This document shows, piece after piece, positions 45,465 through 56,971 of a stretch of 64,000 nucleotides of DNA (its first letter is position 1; each line of letters opens with the position of its first letter). The stretch comes from Blepharisma japonicum. Lineage: Eukaryota; Ciliophora; Heterotrichea; Heterotrichida; Blepharismidae. Made by a program: the position numbers and the translations under genes. The DNA lies in NCBI GenBank assembly GCA_949751835.1, contig CATKHK010000003.1, positions 843,287 through 907,286 of the forward strand, in the 5' to 3' direction. The notes beneath the pieces are model-generated. The model did no database searches. It was not told the DNA's origin and worked only from the letters and a program-made list of their open reading frames with translations.

Positions 45465-48400
45465 TTATAATCCCCTCACAGAGAATAGCTTGCAACTCAA
45501 ATCTCTGAAGTAGCTTTCAATTTTTTCGAATTTTGTATTAAAGAATAATGCAGCTCTCTCATTAGTTTTTGTTTTTATTTCCATACTTGCATATCTTAAA
45601 GCTTGCTCTGCTAATTCCACAATTATTTTTCTCACCTCACTAACAGGGCACATAAATAAAATTTCCTTTAATATTCTTGCATCAGTAATTTTCTCTAAAA
45701 ACCAATCTGCGTTTTCTTCTTGTTCTAGCATTCTTGCGATAGCTTTTACCAAACTCATAAACTGTTCACCTCTATCCCTATTTCTTATTTGAATAGCCAA
45801 AAAATTTTCAATAATAAATTTCACAGGAGGATTTTCTAATTTTGTCAATTCAGTGATAAACCACGCATATTCATACCCAAAAACATATTTTATTTTCCAA
45901 AATTTTTTATTTTTTTCTTTGTATAATCCTTCAAAAATGTCTATCCCTCCATAACTTGTGTTTAAATTAGTTTTTTCAATTACATCTGATTCAGGACTGC
46001 GAAGCTTATATTTTTTGTTTCTTTCATATAAAAGTAGATACCCATTTGTGATTTTTTGCTTTATTTCCCCTGTGGTTGTATTTTTTAAAAATCCGCCAAA
46101 TGCGTTCGCTGCAATTTCTGATTCAGGAATTTCATATACCATAGTGTCATTAAAATTTATCCATGATTTCTTTTGAAAATCATATATAAATGAATAATAA
46201 TGGCCACGTTCTGCATCTCCTGTGTGTATAATGATTCCTCTTAATTTGTAATTATAATAATTTTTTTCAAATAGCCCAGATCCATTTTCCATTTTTTTTA
46301 AGCCTTCTTGTGTGTATGGCTCCATATCTAGTTCTAAAGGAAACTCAAAATAATCATTAAGCTTATTTGGCTTCATAGTTTCGAAATTAAATTCAAAACG
46401 TCTCAGCGCCAGCATTAAATAATTCGGCAAGCACTTTATACTCACTCTTTTAAGAGCTTTTACTTTTATATGGCACATCTCACATAAATATGCATTATCA
46501 GCCTCCAGAATTTCTCCTTCAACAAAGCTTTTTAAGCCTTCTGACAGTATTTTTTTATTTTTAACCTCAACTGGGATAGTTAAAAATGGCTCAAATCGCT
46601 GAGTTTTGTGAGGGCAATCTTTGCTTTCTATTTCTAAAACCTGATATCCTCCGAAATGAGACTGAACTAGATTTTCGTAATTGGTGCCTTTTAATGCATT
46701 TTCTAATCTTTCCATCAGATTTCCAAAAAATTCATCAGCATCTTTTTGTTCATACAAATTAACTGGATTCCCATCATAGTCCTTATAAGCTCTGCAGAAT
46801 TTTCTTGTTGAAATAAAAGGTTTGTCACTGTTTTTCAAGCCTGAAAAAATCCTTTTTAGTTGGAATAGCACATTATCGTCACTTGCGACTGTTGGGATAT
46901 ATAATATTCCATCTCTCAGACTTGGGATTGTATAAAGTGACTGAATTAAGGAATTCATATAGCAAGTGCAGCCTAAATTTCTAATTCCTGTGTAGCCTGT
47001 AAGTGACTTTTCATTTTGTAAAGAAAATCGGTTCCAGTCAGATTTGCGGTTTGATCTCCAGGAGTAATCATAATGGAACTTTTCAAGTGAACTGGCTACC
47101 TTTGAAAGAAAATCCGAATCTTTGCATAAATCATATAGAAGCTCAAAACCAGCTTGTCTTGTCTCAAAATTTTTGCATTTTGGGAATGGTGACCGCGTAG
47201 ACTCAGGTATTTTGAATAAGCATTTTTGCAAAAAGAAATCAAGAGAGTTTTCTGCGGAAAGTAAATAATTTGTCCATCCATTAGCAAGAACTTTTAAGGA
47301 GCCATAAAGGATGATATCTTGGTATCCACTATTAATCTCCCATCTTAAAGTTATTTCATTGAAAAGCTCATTAAATAAATCTAAAAATGGGGATTTATTT
47401 GGAATTTTTCTTGATAAAAATGCGAGAAAATCAAAATATAGCTTGCTTCTGTTTTCCTTTGCTTTTGGAAGTAGTTGAAGCATTAATAAAACGAAAGAAT
47501 AATGAATGTTGGACAAGTCTGCAATGTTTTCCATTAAATTTAGCATTAAAAATCCAAAATCGCTGCTTTTTGGAGCTATAAGCGAATTATATATAAGATC
47601 ATTTGTGTTGATAAAATTCAAAATTTCTGAAGAAGTCTCAGTTTTATAATAAAGGATCAAAAAGTTGATTATTTCAGTTAAAGATTCAAATAGCCCTCTT
47701 ATATTGTTAAGTTGGTGAGGTGAGGTACTCATTAATGAAAGGGTATTCATAATAGCTTCAATAAAAATATGGTGATTTTCTAAGGGAAATCTTAATAGTT
47801 TGCTTAAAATGCTGATTAAGGCCTCTTCTAATCTTATTAAAGGCTTTCCTTTTATATTTCCCTTTACATAAAGAAAAAGCTTGATCAAGTATTCAGGCCC
47901 ATTTACTCCAATAAATTTTATTTTTCAGCTTTGATCGCTGCAGTATCTATTTAGGACAATTAAACAATATAGCAATTTATAAGGATTTGAAGGGTTCAAA
48001 ATTCCAATAAGTTCTGAGCCAAGTGTGTAGATATCATGCACTATTTTATCATACGTTGGAAGAGTCATTAATAGGGTCCAAGCTAAATCTGATGATCTTT
48101 GGCCATTATCCAGCACTAAGTGAAAAAGACAATCATATAATTGATGGTGGCTTGATAACCCCATTCTAGGTTCATAGTCCATCACAGATGGCTCCATAAA
48201 AATTACAATCACTGATATAGAATTTAAAGTAGAAATTTTTAAATCGTTTTCTGATGGACCAAACAATTTATCATTAGCTTTGAGTACTATTTTTTCTATT
48301 GGTTCTGCATATATTTTTGCTATTTCTTTTCTGAGATCTTTTATAGTCCCAGAATTATTTATTTCAATTGGCTTATAATGTAAGTCGCTTTCTCTTTTCA

Positions 48401-48914
48401 TATACATGGTAGAATTCTGTGTTAAAGGATCACGAATTTCAACTATCTTTAATAATAATGATAGTCCTCTGCATGTCAAAATATCATCATTTGTGCATTT
48501 CTCTATATAAATTGCTAAATCAGACACAAAATCATTAAAAATTGTTTGTGCTTCCTGGTATATTGATATATGGAATTTTGTTAATAAAACTATCAGCATA
48601 TTCATAGAGTCTTGGACAACTAATGCATCATCTGATTGCAGAAATATAGATGCAAGCTTATCAAATCCGATTATATTAGCTGATTTTCTGCAGACAATTC
48701 TATTTTCATCTACTTCAATTTTCTGAAGAGATGCATTTTGGGATAAAAAGATCTGCTTAAAATACTCGAAATTCTGGTGATTAACGTTTTGGGGAGGAAA
48801 TTTAAGGTCGCTTAGAAAGAAGTCAGAAAATGTTTCTGATTGTTGGGTATCAGAAATAGTTGGCTTATCTTGCGAACCTTTGACCCATTTTTCCAGGTAT
48901 GAGCCTATCATCAT
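45465..48914 (-). CDS. large ubiquitin carboxyl-terminal hydrolase (USP family), 1149 aa
   Basis: A deubiquitinase of the USP (C19) family. One TGA=Trp (at about 47925, just after RYCSDQS) joins two pieces. Catalytic Cys is in LGCTCYMNSL (about residue 651), followed by the zinc-pair regions CPHK and CEMC, LMLALRRFEFNF, and the His box GDAERGHYYSFIY with the Asp/Asn-like NFNDTMV. The long N-terminal half (1-600) is helical and has no recognised domain but includes a ubiquitin-like segment near residues 190-260 (KIVLKANDKL). The size and layout recall USP9X/USP24/USP34. Start ATG 48914; a stop lies directly upstream. Confidence 0.88.
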
Positions 48915-49442
48915 TTAAATATTATAAATTAATAAATTGAGGATTTGAGCGCATTTTTTGGGTTTTGTGATATTTCTGAGAGCTAATTATTTTTTGACCA
49001 ATAATCGTATCCATCTTGGATTACATTTTTAAGTATTAATTTCTGATAGGAAAAGAACATTTCATTTAGAATTGGCTTAGTCTATGAACTAATTACAATT
49101 CGTTAAATAAAAAACTTGAATAAAATTTAAAAATTATGCCAGAAATAGCTAATCAGAAATGCATAGAATGTGTTATAATATCCAAAATAAAATGAACATT
49201 TAATAATTTAATTAATCAATAGGAAAATAGAATAATCTTTATGACGTTTCAATAGAAGCTAAAAATTGCTTCTGATTTTGTGCATTCTAGCTACTTTTCT
49301 CATCTTTTTAGCAATTAATTTTTCAAGATCGTAATTTATTCCTTAAAGTCTTGATGACGATACAACAATTAACTTTTTCTACATCAGAAAATAATTTTAA
49401 TTCAAGCTAAACTTCTATTTTAATTTTAGATCATCTCTAAAT
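48915..49442. other. intergenic gap, 528 bp
   Basis: AT-rich sequence between two minus-strand genes. I see no open frame of note in the TGA=Trp code, no RNA gene and no repeat. Confidence 0.5.
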
Positions 49443-50042
49443 CTATTGAACCTTTGCAGCTGCAGCTTTTTTCATCTCCTTAATCCGCTGCAGTAGCGCT
49501 TGAATATCATGGAAAATTTTCTTCAAGAAAATATTAGTCTGTAGCATATATTCACCATAACTTTCCTTCGTCTCATACTCAACTCTTGCTCCAACAATAA
49601 CTTGATCGATCTGTACATCATAATTTTCAAGGACACTTCCAAAACCCGCCAATCTTTCTCTATACCCAGAAAATTCTTCAAGAACTGTATTTAGTCTTAT
49701 ATTTCCTTCAGATAAAGCAGCATCTCTTTTTTCTTGGTCTTTTAATTGGTGAGCTCTAACCTTAGCCTCAATTGAAGGTAATACCTGGGATGCAACTTTT
49801 TTGAACTCTTGAAGAGTTTGACGAGCATTTAAGGTAAGCTGATATTGAGGATCATCAGGGATTACTTCATGGGATGGCTCAGATGGGAATTCTTCTGGCA
49901 TGGAATCGGGAACTCTGTGCCCGCCTATTGGGACAGGTCGTTGGTCACCACCGTGGTAGTTTTCACTATTAGGGTCAAATTGAGACCTGAATTTAGAATT
50001 GGATTCGAGCATGTCTTTGATATATTGAGAATCACGGTCCAT
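49443..50042 (-). CDS. hypothetical protein with helical C-terminus, 199 aa
   Basis: No TGA codons. The first ~70 residues are Pro/Gly/Ser-rich and probably disordered (NYHGGDQRPVPIGGHRVPD). Residues about 75-195 are helical (TLQEFKKVASQVLPSIEAK; FLKKIFHDIQALLQRIKEM) with a coiled-coil pattern, ending in KKAAAAKVQ. The start at 50042 is the only one before an upstream stop. I do not recognise a family; the pattern is compatible with a cytoskeletal or vesicle-associated protein, but that is not supported by a motif. Confidence 0.65.
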   Translation of the reverse strand: MDRDSQYIKDMLESNSKFRSQFDPNSENYHGGDQRPVPIGGHRVPDSMPEEFPSEPSHEVIPDDPQYQLTLNARQTLQEFKKVASQVLPSIEAKVRAHQLKDQEKRDAALSEGNIRLNTVLEEFSGYRERLAGFGSVLENYDVQIDQVIVGARVEYETKESYGEYMLQTNIFLKKIFHDIQALLQRIKEMKKAAAAKVQ

Positions 50043-51787
50043 TTCAGATCTTAATAGATTTATTATTAGAATTTAGTTTAATTCAAAAAATGGAGTGCCA
50101 TTAAGTAAATTCAAAAAATTCTAGTTCCTATTGGTTTTTTGAATAGAATTATTGAAAAATCATATTTGCATTGTAAATTAGTCTTTTCATTAGTTAGGAA
50201 TAAAATTTTTAATATAATTTTTTTGAGTCTAAAATGTATGATATTTAAATAGTGATATTATTATGAAGTCATATCTAACTTTATTAGATTTTAAATAGTT
50301 TGCTGTCTAAAACATAAATTTAATAAGTTAAATTAGAATTTTTAAAGCAAATGCTTTCATTAAAATTTATGTATATTTTAAAAAATCAGTTGGCAACTAA
50401 AACAATTTTACCGCTAACTATTGAAGAGATTAATATCAAAATTGGATAAGAATTATAAAGATAGTCTACATTATTAATATAAAAACGTAAATTTCTTACT
50501 TTTCGGAATAATAGGTATTATTTTTGCCTTTAATATGGAATATATGTATAAATTACTTACTCATCAAACAAATAATTTTGCTCGCTCTAAAAATTTAAGA
50601 GGCTAGTTAAAATAAGCAAGCAATCTACACATAAATGAATTCATTATATCTTTATTCAAAAATAATTATTAATTTTTATATGATTTTTATAATAATCGAA
50701 TTCAACCAAATCTAGATTTAGAATAATGACCCAATTATAGCTAATGTTGATATTCATACTACAAAGATATTAATTTTGATTAAGTAAAATCTGCAAGTGC
50801 ATAAATATTATTATATTATGCATCCTAATTTAATTGAATATTTTTAAATTTTAAATTATATCTGCTAAAAGATTAAAAAGATTCACTTTTTAATATTTAA
50901 AATTAAAAAGTTTAGCAATATAATAATAAAATTTATAAAAAATCTAATCAGTATAAATATTAATACAGTAGAATATATATTCATTATATATTGGGATTCA
51001 AATATAAAAATAAATTTATTTAAGCTCACAGATTAGTTAATTTTTAAAATAAGTTAGCTGATAATAATGAATTTAGTAAGCTTATTTTCATGGCAATATT
51101 TAAATAAAATGGCAAATAATTTAGCTACTCATCATTTAAAAGAATAAGTCTTATTTATAAAGCGTGCTTTTGCTTCATTAACATAAGTAGCTAATTCAAA
51201 ATTAAAAGAAAATAATTTCTCAGATTTTTTTGAATAATTTTTGACTTAGATATAATATTTTCTTTTTCCAATTAATTTGATTTAAGATTACTAAAACTAA
51301 CTGCCTAAAACTTCATTATCTATATTTAATAATGGCGATTTGTTAAATTGCTATAATCCATTTGATAAAATTGCAGACTGCTTAATATATGAAATTTTCT
51401 CCAATATTAAGAAAAAATTTTACATATTAACAACCATATGATATTTAAGCAACGGACTATAGCATTATTCGGCATATGAAATTATTTACAATATTAAAGA
51501 TAAAAATATAAAACTTCAAATCGAATCTAGTTTTTTAATTTTAATTAAATCTTGATTTTTTTATATTCGCTCATGCAAAGACTTAAAATTAAAAATTAAA
51601 AATAAAACGGAATAAGTCGATAAAATATTAATTATGGTCATCTAATATTACATTTAGCTTTTGAATTTTACTTAGAGTGAATAATCATTATAACTATTAA
51701 AACTTCACCAATTGTGTGGAAATAGCCTATGTCTTTTTAACAATCTAAATTCTTTTAATAGTTTTATTTTTAATTGACAGTTTCCAT
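50043..51787. other. AT-rich gene-poor stretch, 1745 bp
   Basis: The longest gene-free stretch. It is strongly AT-rich with frequent A/T runs. In the TGA=Trp code I find only frames under about 30 codons, for example one starting at 51067. No tRNA-like structure, tandem repeat or relic of the neighbouring receptor was recognised, though short coding relics could be missed by eye. Confidence 0.5.
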
Positions 51788-54700
51788 ATGGCATTACTGC
51801 TTTTTATCGCTTTCCTTAGTTTAGGTAACTCCTTGGATTTTTTAGTGGTTTATGACAAAAAAAGCAATTTAAACATCACAAAAATTGAACTTCCCCTTCT
51901 ATCAAAGCTAGGCACAGAAAAAAAGGTTTCTATTGTATGAACAGAAAATGAATTAGCAAATCAAATCATCCAAAATAGTAACAATCAATTGTCAATTTTT
52001 GACTTGACAACTGCAGCCAAATCCCATTATGAGCTCTCACTTATGGCTAGCACTTATAATCTGGTCCATTTTATTTTTGATGACATGAAGGTAAGCTATT
52101 CCCCATGAACTTTCTCATTGAGTCATGATAAAAGCTTATATACCCAAGCAGTAATAAATATCTTTGACAAATTTAACTGAACGAAAGGAGTTTTCTTTAT
52201 AAGTCAAGAAAATATTTATTTAGAAAATGCATTAAACAGTCTTTTCCCAAATAATTTGACATTTTTTGTTGCACAAAGCGAGTCAATGATATCAGAACTT
52301 ATAAATAAAGAAGTTTTTAAGCTTGGTTCTTATCTCTATTTTATATTTGTAAAGCCAGAAACAGCTCAAAAAATTATTAAGAGTTTGAAGCAGGCAAAAC
52401 TACTTAATTATGGAAGTTCAATTCTTATGAGCCATGAGAGTAGTTTCAATGTAACGGTTGATGGATCATTAATAATAACTGAAAAAGGCCAAGAGAAAAC
52501 AAGGTCATATGAAGATATTATATTTACTCATATTTATGATATCATCAAAATATTGTCTTTAAGCACAAGTTTTGATGAGCAACAAATTGAAATTAAGCAA
52601 AAAATGGACGAACTTTGCCCTAATCATTATTGTACAACTTCATTTAACCTTTTAAATGTAAGAAATGGCACCAGGATTATAATAAATGATACATCAGCAG
52701 GCCATTTTAATAACATCACTTTTTTAGGCAACAACTCATTAGTTATCCCATCGGCCAAAAAAAAAATAATTGAAATAGGAATGAATTCTGGCGTCAGCAA
52801 CCCAAATGGAGTTCCACCATATACCCATAATAAAATTGAGTTCAAAGGAGTTTTCCTTGGGATTTCACTTATAAATGAAGAAAAAGAAGACATTCTCCCT
52901 AATTATTTCCTACAGGGAAATGAGTTTGATTGTGGAGCAAATTCATATAATGCGACCTTTCAATTGGGCTGCCTTAAAGCCAATGTAAACCGTATAGGCC
53001 AATTTTTTATACCTCCTAATAGTACCCCTGTTTTATTAGGATTTATTGCAAATTTTAAGAAATTAAACGTCTCAAAGCCTATAATCGGCGGAAGAATAGG
53101 ATCGAGCTCTGTGTCCTCACCTAAGACTTATCCATTATTTGGAAGAGTCAGCTTTGATGCTACTTATTTGGCATCAATGGCAGCAAAGATGTTTTATACT
53201 TTAGGGTGAAAAACTTGTGCTTTGATATATCAAAACGACACATTTACGCTTGACTGGGTCAAAAATTTTATTGCTTCGGCTAAAGAGCATGAAGTTGATA
53301 TTATTAATAATCCTGATCTCAGATCTTTCCCGGCTAATACTTTTTATGACACTTTAAAATCAAATTACTCAGCGGTTTTTAAAGAAGCAATTAATTGTAA
53401 TGCACGCCTCATTATATGGGCTGTTTTTTCTAACATTTCTCCAGATGGCATGAAGATGTTCTATGACCTTGGGATGAGGAATGGGGACTTATTGATTTAT
53501 TATGCAATCCCTGGGACTATCTCGTCAATCTATGCCCCTGAAACCAGGAATAGGGATATTTTAATAGAAATTAGTACACCTTCAATAGCCTTTGAGCAGC
53601 CAACATATATAGGCAATGTTGGAAATATGGTTGCTGATTTACTGGAAGCAAGATATGGAATTGATAAAAATGCCCAGATAACGACTCCATGCTTATTATT
53701 TGATGCTCTAATTTTAGGAGGATATTCACTCGATTTTATGGTAAGTAGAGGCCAGGATTACACCAATGGTACGCTGTTGATGTCAACTATCAGAAAACAA
53801 AGATTTCAGGGATGTTCTGGAAACGTTCGAATAGAGGATCAAACTAATAATAGAATTGTCGAGTTTGCGGTTTTGCAGAATGGGTACATAGATCCAGCCA
53901 CTGGAAATATCACGATCAGCAATAATGCATATTTTAAGCCAATAGGCACTACCATATTGCAGATGTTTAAACCAGTTTTATATCCTGGTAATACAACAAT
54001 TTTTCCAGGCCAATATAGACTTGTTGATGGAAAGTGTCCTTTCCCTGATAAGTTCGTTAAAACTTTTGATAAAGGGAGATATTTGGTTTTTGGTATTTGT
54101 ATTGCAATTGGACTCACAACAGGAGTGATTACCTTTTATATATGAAGAAAATGGTGGAATATTAAAGTTGAGGGATTAGAGAAAGAGCAAGAAATTTCAG
54201 TCCAAGATTTTATTATGGCAGCTACTATTGTGATCGAGTTTTTCCAGCTTTTAGCTATGGGACCAGATATAAATGCAATTAGCTCTTTGCTGTCAGATGT
54301 AGGAGTAGCACTCTCGTTAGACTTGGATAAAATTATAAGCGTCACTCAAGGTGTGTTCTGGATATTTCTTGATATCATTTATTTTTTAGTAGCATTGTGA
54401 TTTATTTTGTCATTAATTGTTTTGCTTAGGATTGATGAAAAATTTCCTGACTTTCAGCTTTTCAGAATATTAGATTGGCTTGCCAATATTTTAATGCCTG
54501 TCATTGGCAATCTTATGTTTATTCCAATTATATCAGTACTATTAGATGTTTTTGTGTGTGATAAATCTATAGGGAATAATTTTACTGATAGTTTTATGAT
54601 TAAGGACTGCTATCAATTTTGCTGAAAAGGAGATCATATTATATATGCTGCAATTTCTTTATTATGTCTCATAGTTTATGAGCCATTAGCAGTCTTTTGC

Positions 54701-55210
54701 AGGCCTCTGTGGCAAGAAATAGAGCATTTAGTCCACGTAAAATATACTCCTTCTTTTTTAATGGCAAAAACTGTATTTCAAGTTATTCTTGTTCTTATGA
54801 ATAAAACTGTAAAACGATCTCAAGATGTTGCTCATGGGGCTATATTTACTGTTGTAGTTATATTTTTCATAATTTTTACTTTTTGGCATAAAGCTTATAA
54901 TTATCCGAGGTTCAGCTGGTGGCTTTCTCTAAGTCTAATTGCTGTTTGCTATACTTCATTGTTAGCAACTATTAATATTGGAGTTTATAATAGCTCAAGT
55001 CCTGCCTTAATAATCATTTTAGCTTTTGGATGGGCAGTAATTGGACTTATAGGTATTTTGGTGCAAAGGAAAAAATATCCTAGCATGCTATATAGAAAGA
55101 AAGTTAAGGATACAAGCACACTATTTAAATTTGCGTTTACATTCACTCGTAAGAGCAACAAAATCATCCCATCATTTCATTCATCCAATAAAGATAGCAT
55201 ATTAAAATAA
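51788..55210 (+). CDS. receptor-like protein: ectodomain plus multi-TM, copy C, 1140 aa
   Basis: Homologue of copies A and B, on the opposite strand about 15 kb away, more diverged from both (by eye 45-60 percent identity) but the same layout: signal peptide MALLLFIAFLSLGNS, ectodomain with LMSHESSFNVTVDGSLI, GCSGNVRIEDQTNNRIVEF, and then, from GRYLVFGICIAIGLTTGVI (about residue 765), about nine hydrophobic segments with NLMFIPIISVLLDVFVCD and FMIKDCYQFCWKGDHI (TGA=Trp). Frame is open across all TGA codons. It probably represents an older duplicate than the A/B pair. The ligand and signalling route are unknown. Confidence 0.78.
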
Positions 55211-55358
55211 ACTTAAGTATGATATTCATATTCTTTTAATTAGAACTTTTATATTCATACCTAAACATTAAGAAAGCAAAGCCCCCAAACAGAGTTTTCT
55301 TATTAAAATAAAACGCAATAATTTTAATAGAAAAAATTGCCAAAATATAGATAATAAA

Positions 55359-56789
55359 ATGAATCCCGCATCATTAGAAAGTTTAATCCCAAATAATTCA
55401 AATGAAGCTCAAAAGACCGCTTCTTTCCCACAGGGTGGTTTTCAAGGATTTCAGAAAGCTTCAACTCTCCCTGAAAGTAAGCAGGGATTATCTAATAATC
55501 TCTTTGGCGAATTTCCCCAACCTTCAAAAAATCTCGGATTTTCTTCTCAGCAAAACCCAGCACCAGCGGGAGATTCTAGACCCGCTTTTGGTCCGCAAAA
55601 AAAACAAGTTTTTCCCCCTAACTCTCCTGCAAATTGCTCTTTCTTCCAATCTCAAAATAATCCAAGCCCATCTACATTTGCAACCCAAACACCTCAGCAA
55701 AATCAAAGTTTATTTGGGAGTTTTCAGCCCCAGTTTAAAGCCAATAGCGGTTTATCAAACTCTCAATCGTCAAGCCTTTTGACCCTCTCATCCAATGAGG
55801 GCTCTAATCCATGATTGAAGCGAGAATCAGCAGAGCCACAGTCAAAAGTTATAAAATCAGGCTCACTTTTTCAGCCAAGCACATCTCATGTGAGCGAGGA
55901 GGAAAGCAAAATTTTCGTTAATAAAGACAAAGCACCAAAAAGCAAATTGTCTTGCATCGTATGCTATGAAAAATTCAACACTACAAAAATAATCCCAAAA
56001 GTCCTGCTTTGTGGGCACTCAATATGCTCTCTATGCTTAGAAAAAATGTTTATATTAAAAAGCTCAATCGCTTGCCCTTTATGCTCTAGCATAGACCAAA
56101 GGAAAGTATTACAAATTCCAATTAATTATGCGGTTTTCGAAATGTGTGAGGAAAGCCGAGCTATTGATTTGTGTAGAGAACATAATAGAGAAATTGGGTT
56201 ATTTTGCAAAGTAGACCATAATTTATTGTGTTTTAATTGTGTTGTTCAGCATTCTGCCCATGAAATGTTATTGCTGAACGATGGATATGTGGAAGAAGTA
56301 ATTAATAAAAAAAAGGCAGAAATCAGAGAGGCAGAAGAAAAATTCGAGAAAAAAATTGATTTTTGTGAAAAAAATTTACAAATTATAATAGTAGATAGGG
56401 CCAAAATAGAAGGTTTGGTTAATTCCCATATAAAAGCATATGAAAACGCTCAAAAAGAGCTTATAGAAATTTTTGGAAGAGCTACAGAAGCTTTGAGGGA
56501 AAGTTTTAATAATAAATACAAGAGTATATTTGAGAGGAATCAGATATTAACAGAAAATTATAACAGTTTTACAGTTGAGTTCAAGAAAAAGAAAGAAGAA
56601 GTAGGGAAATTAGCAAATGATTTCAATAATATGAAGCTTTCTGATAAAATAAATTGTGAGATTTTAAGATTGGATGAAGAAATGAAATTCCCTGAGATAG
56701 AAAATGTTGAAGATGTAGTGAAATCTTTAGAGAGTCCTATAAATTACAAGGAAGAAATTTTAGAGAAATTTAATGAATACTTTAAATAA
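55359..56789 (+). CDS. RING/B-box (TRIM-like) protein with FG-rich N-terminus, 476 aa
   Basis: A TGA at 55812-55814 is Trp and joins an N-terminal part to the RING. Residues 1-150 are Gln/Ser/Asn-rich with FG and FxF motifs (NNLFGEFPQP, SLFGSFQPQF), as in nucleoporins. A C3HC4 RING follows (CIVCYEKF, CGHSICSLCLEK, CPLC), then a B-box-like CREH-x7-C-x8-CFNC-HSAH, and a long coiled coil (about 310-450). This RING/B-box/coiled-coil order is that of TRIM-type E3 ubiquitin ligases. The FG-rich N-terminus is unusual for them and could be a protein-interaction or condensate-forming tail (inference). Confidence 0.85.
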
Positions 56790-56971
56790 TTAATCGTTTT
56801 TAATTTAAGTGAACAGCATTAAAATCTACCTTAATATAAAAATATTTGATATAAGGTTTGATAATTTCATGTTTATTTATAAGGGTTTATCTATAGACTC
56901 TAAATATTTATCTTATTCTTCTCTAAAAATCTTTTGTTTTTCCAAAAGAAAGATGCTTCTAAGATAATATT

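Noticed and set aside
55402-55782. Alternative +1 frame of 126 codons in the RING gene
   Set aside because: Overlaps the FG-rich N-terminal region in another frame, lacks homology, and does not connect to the RING.
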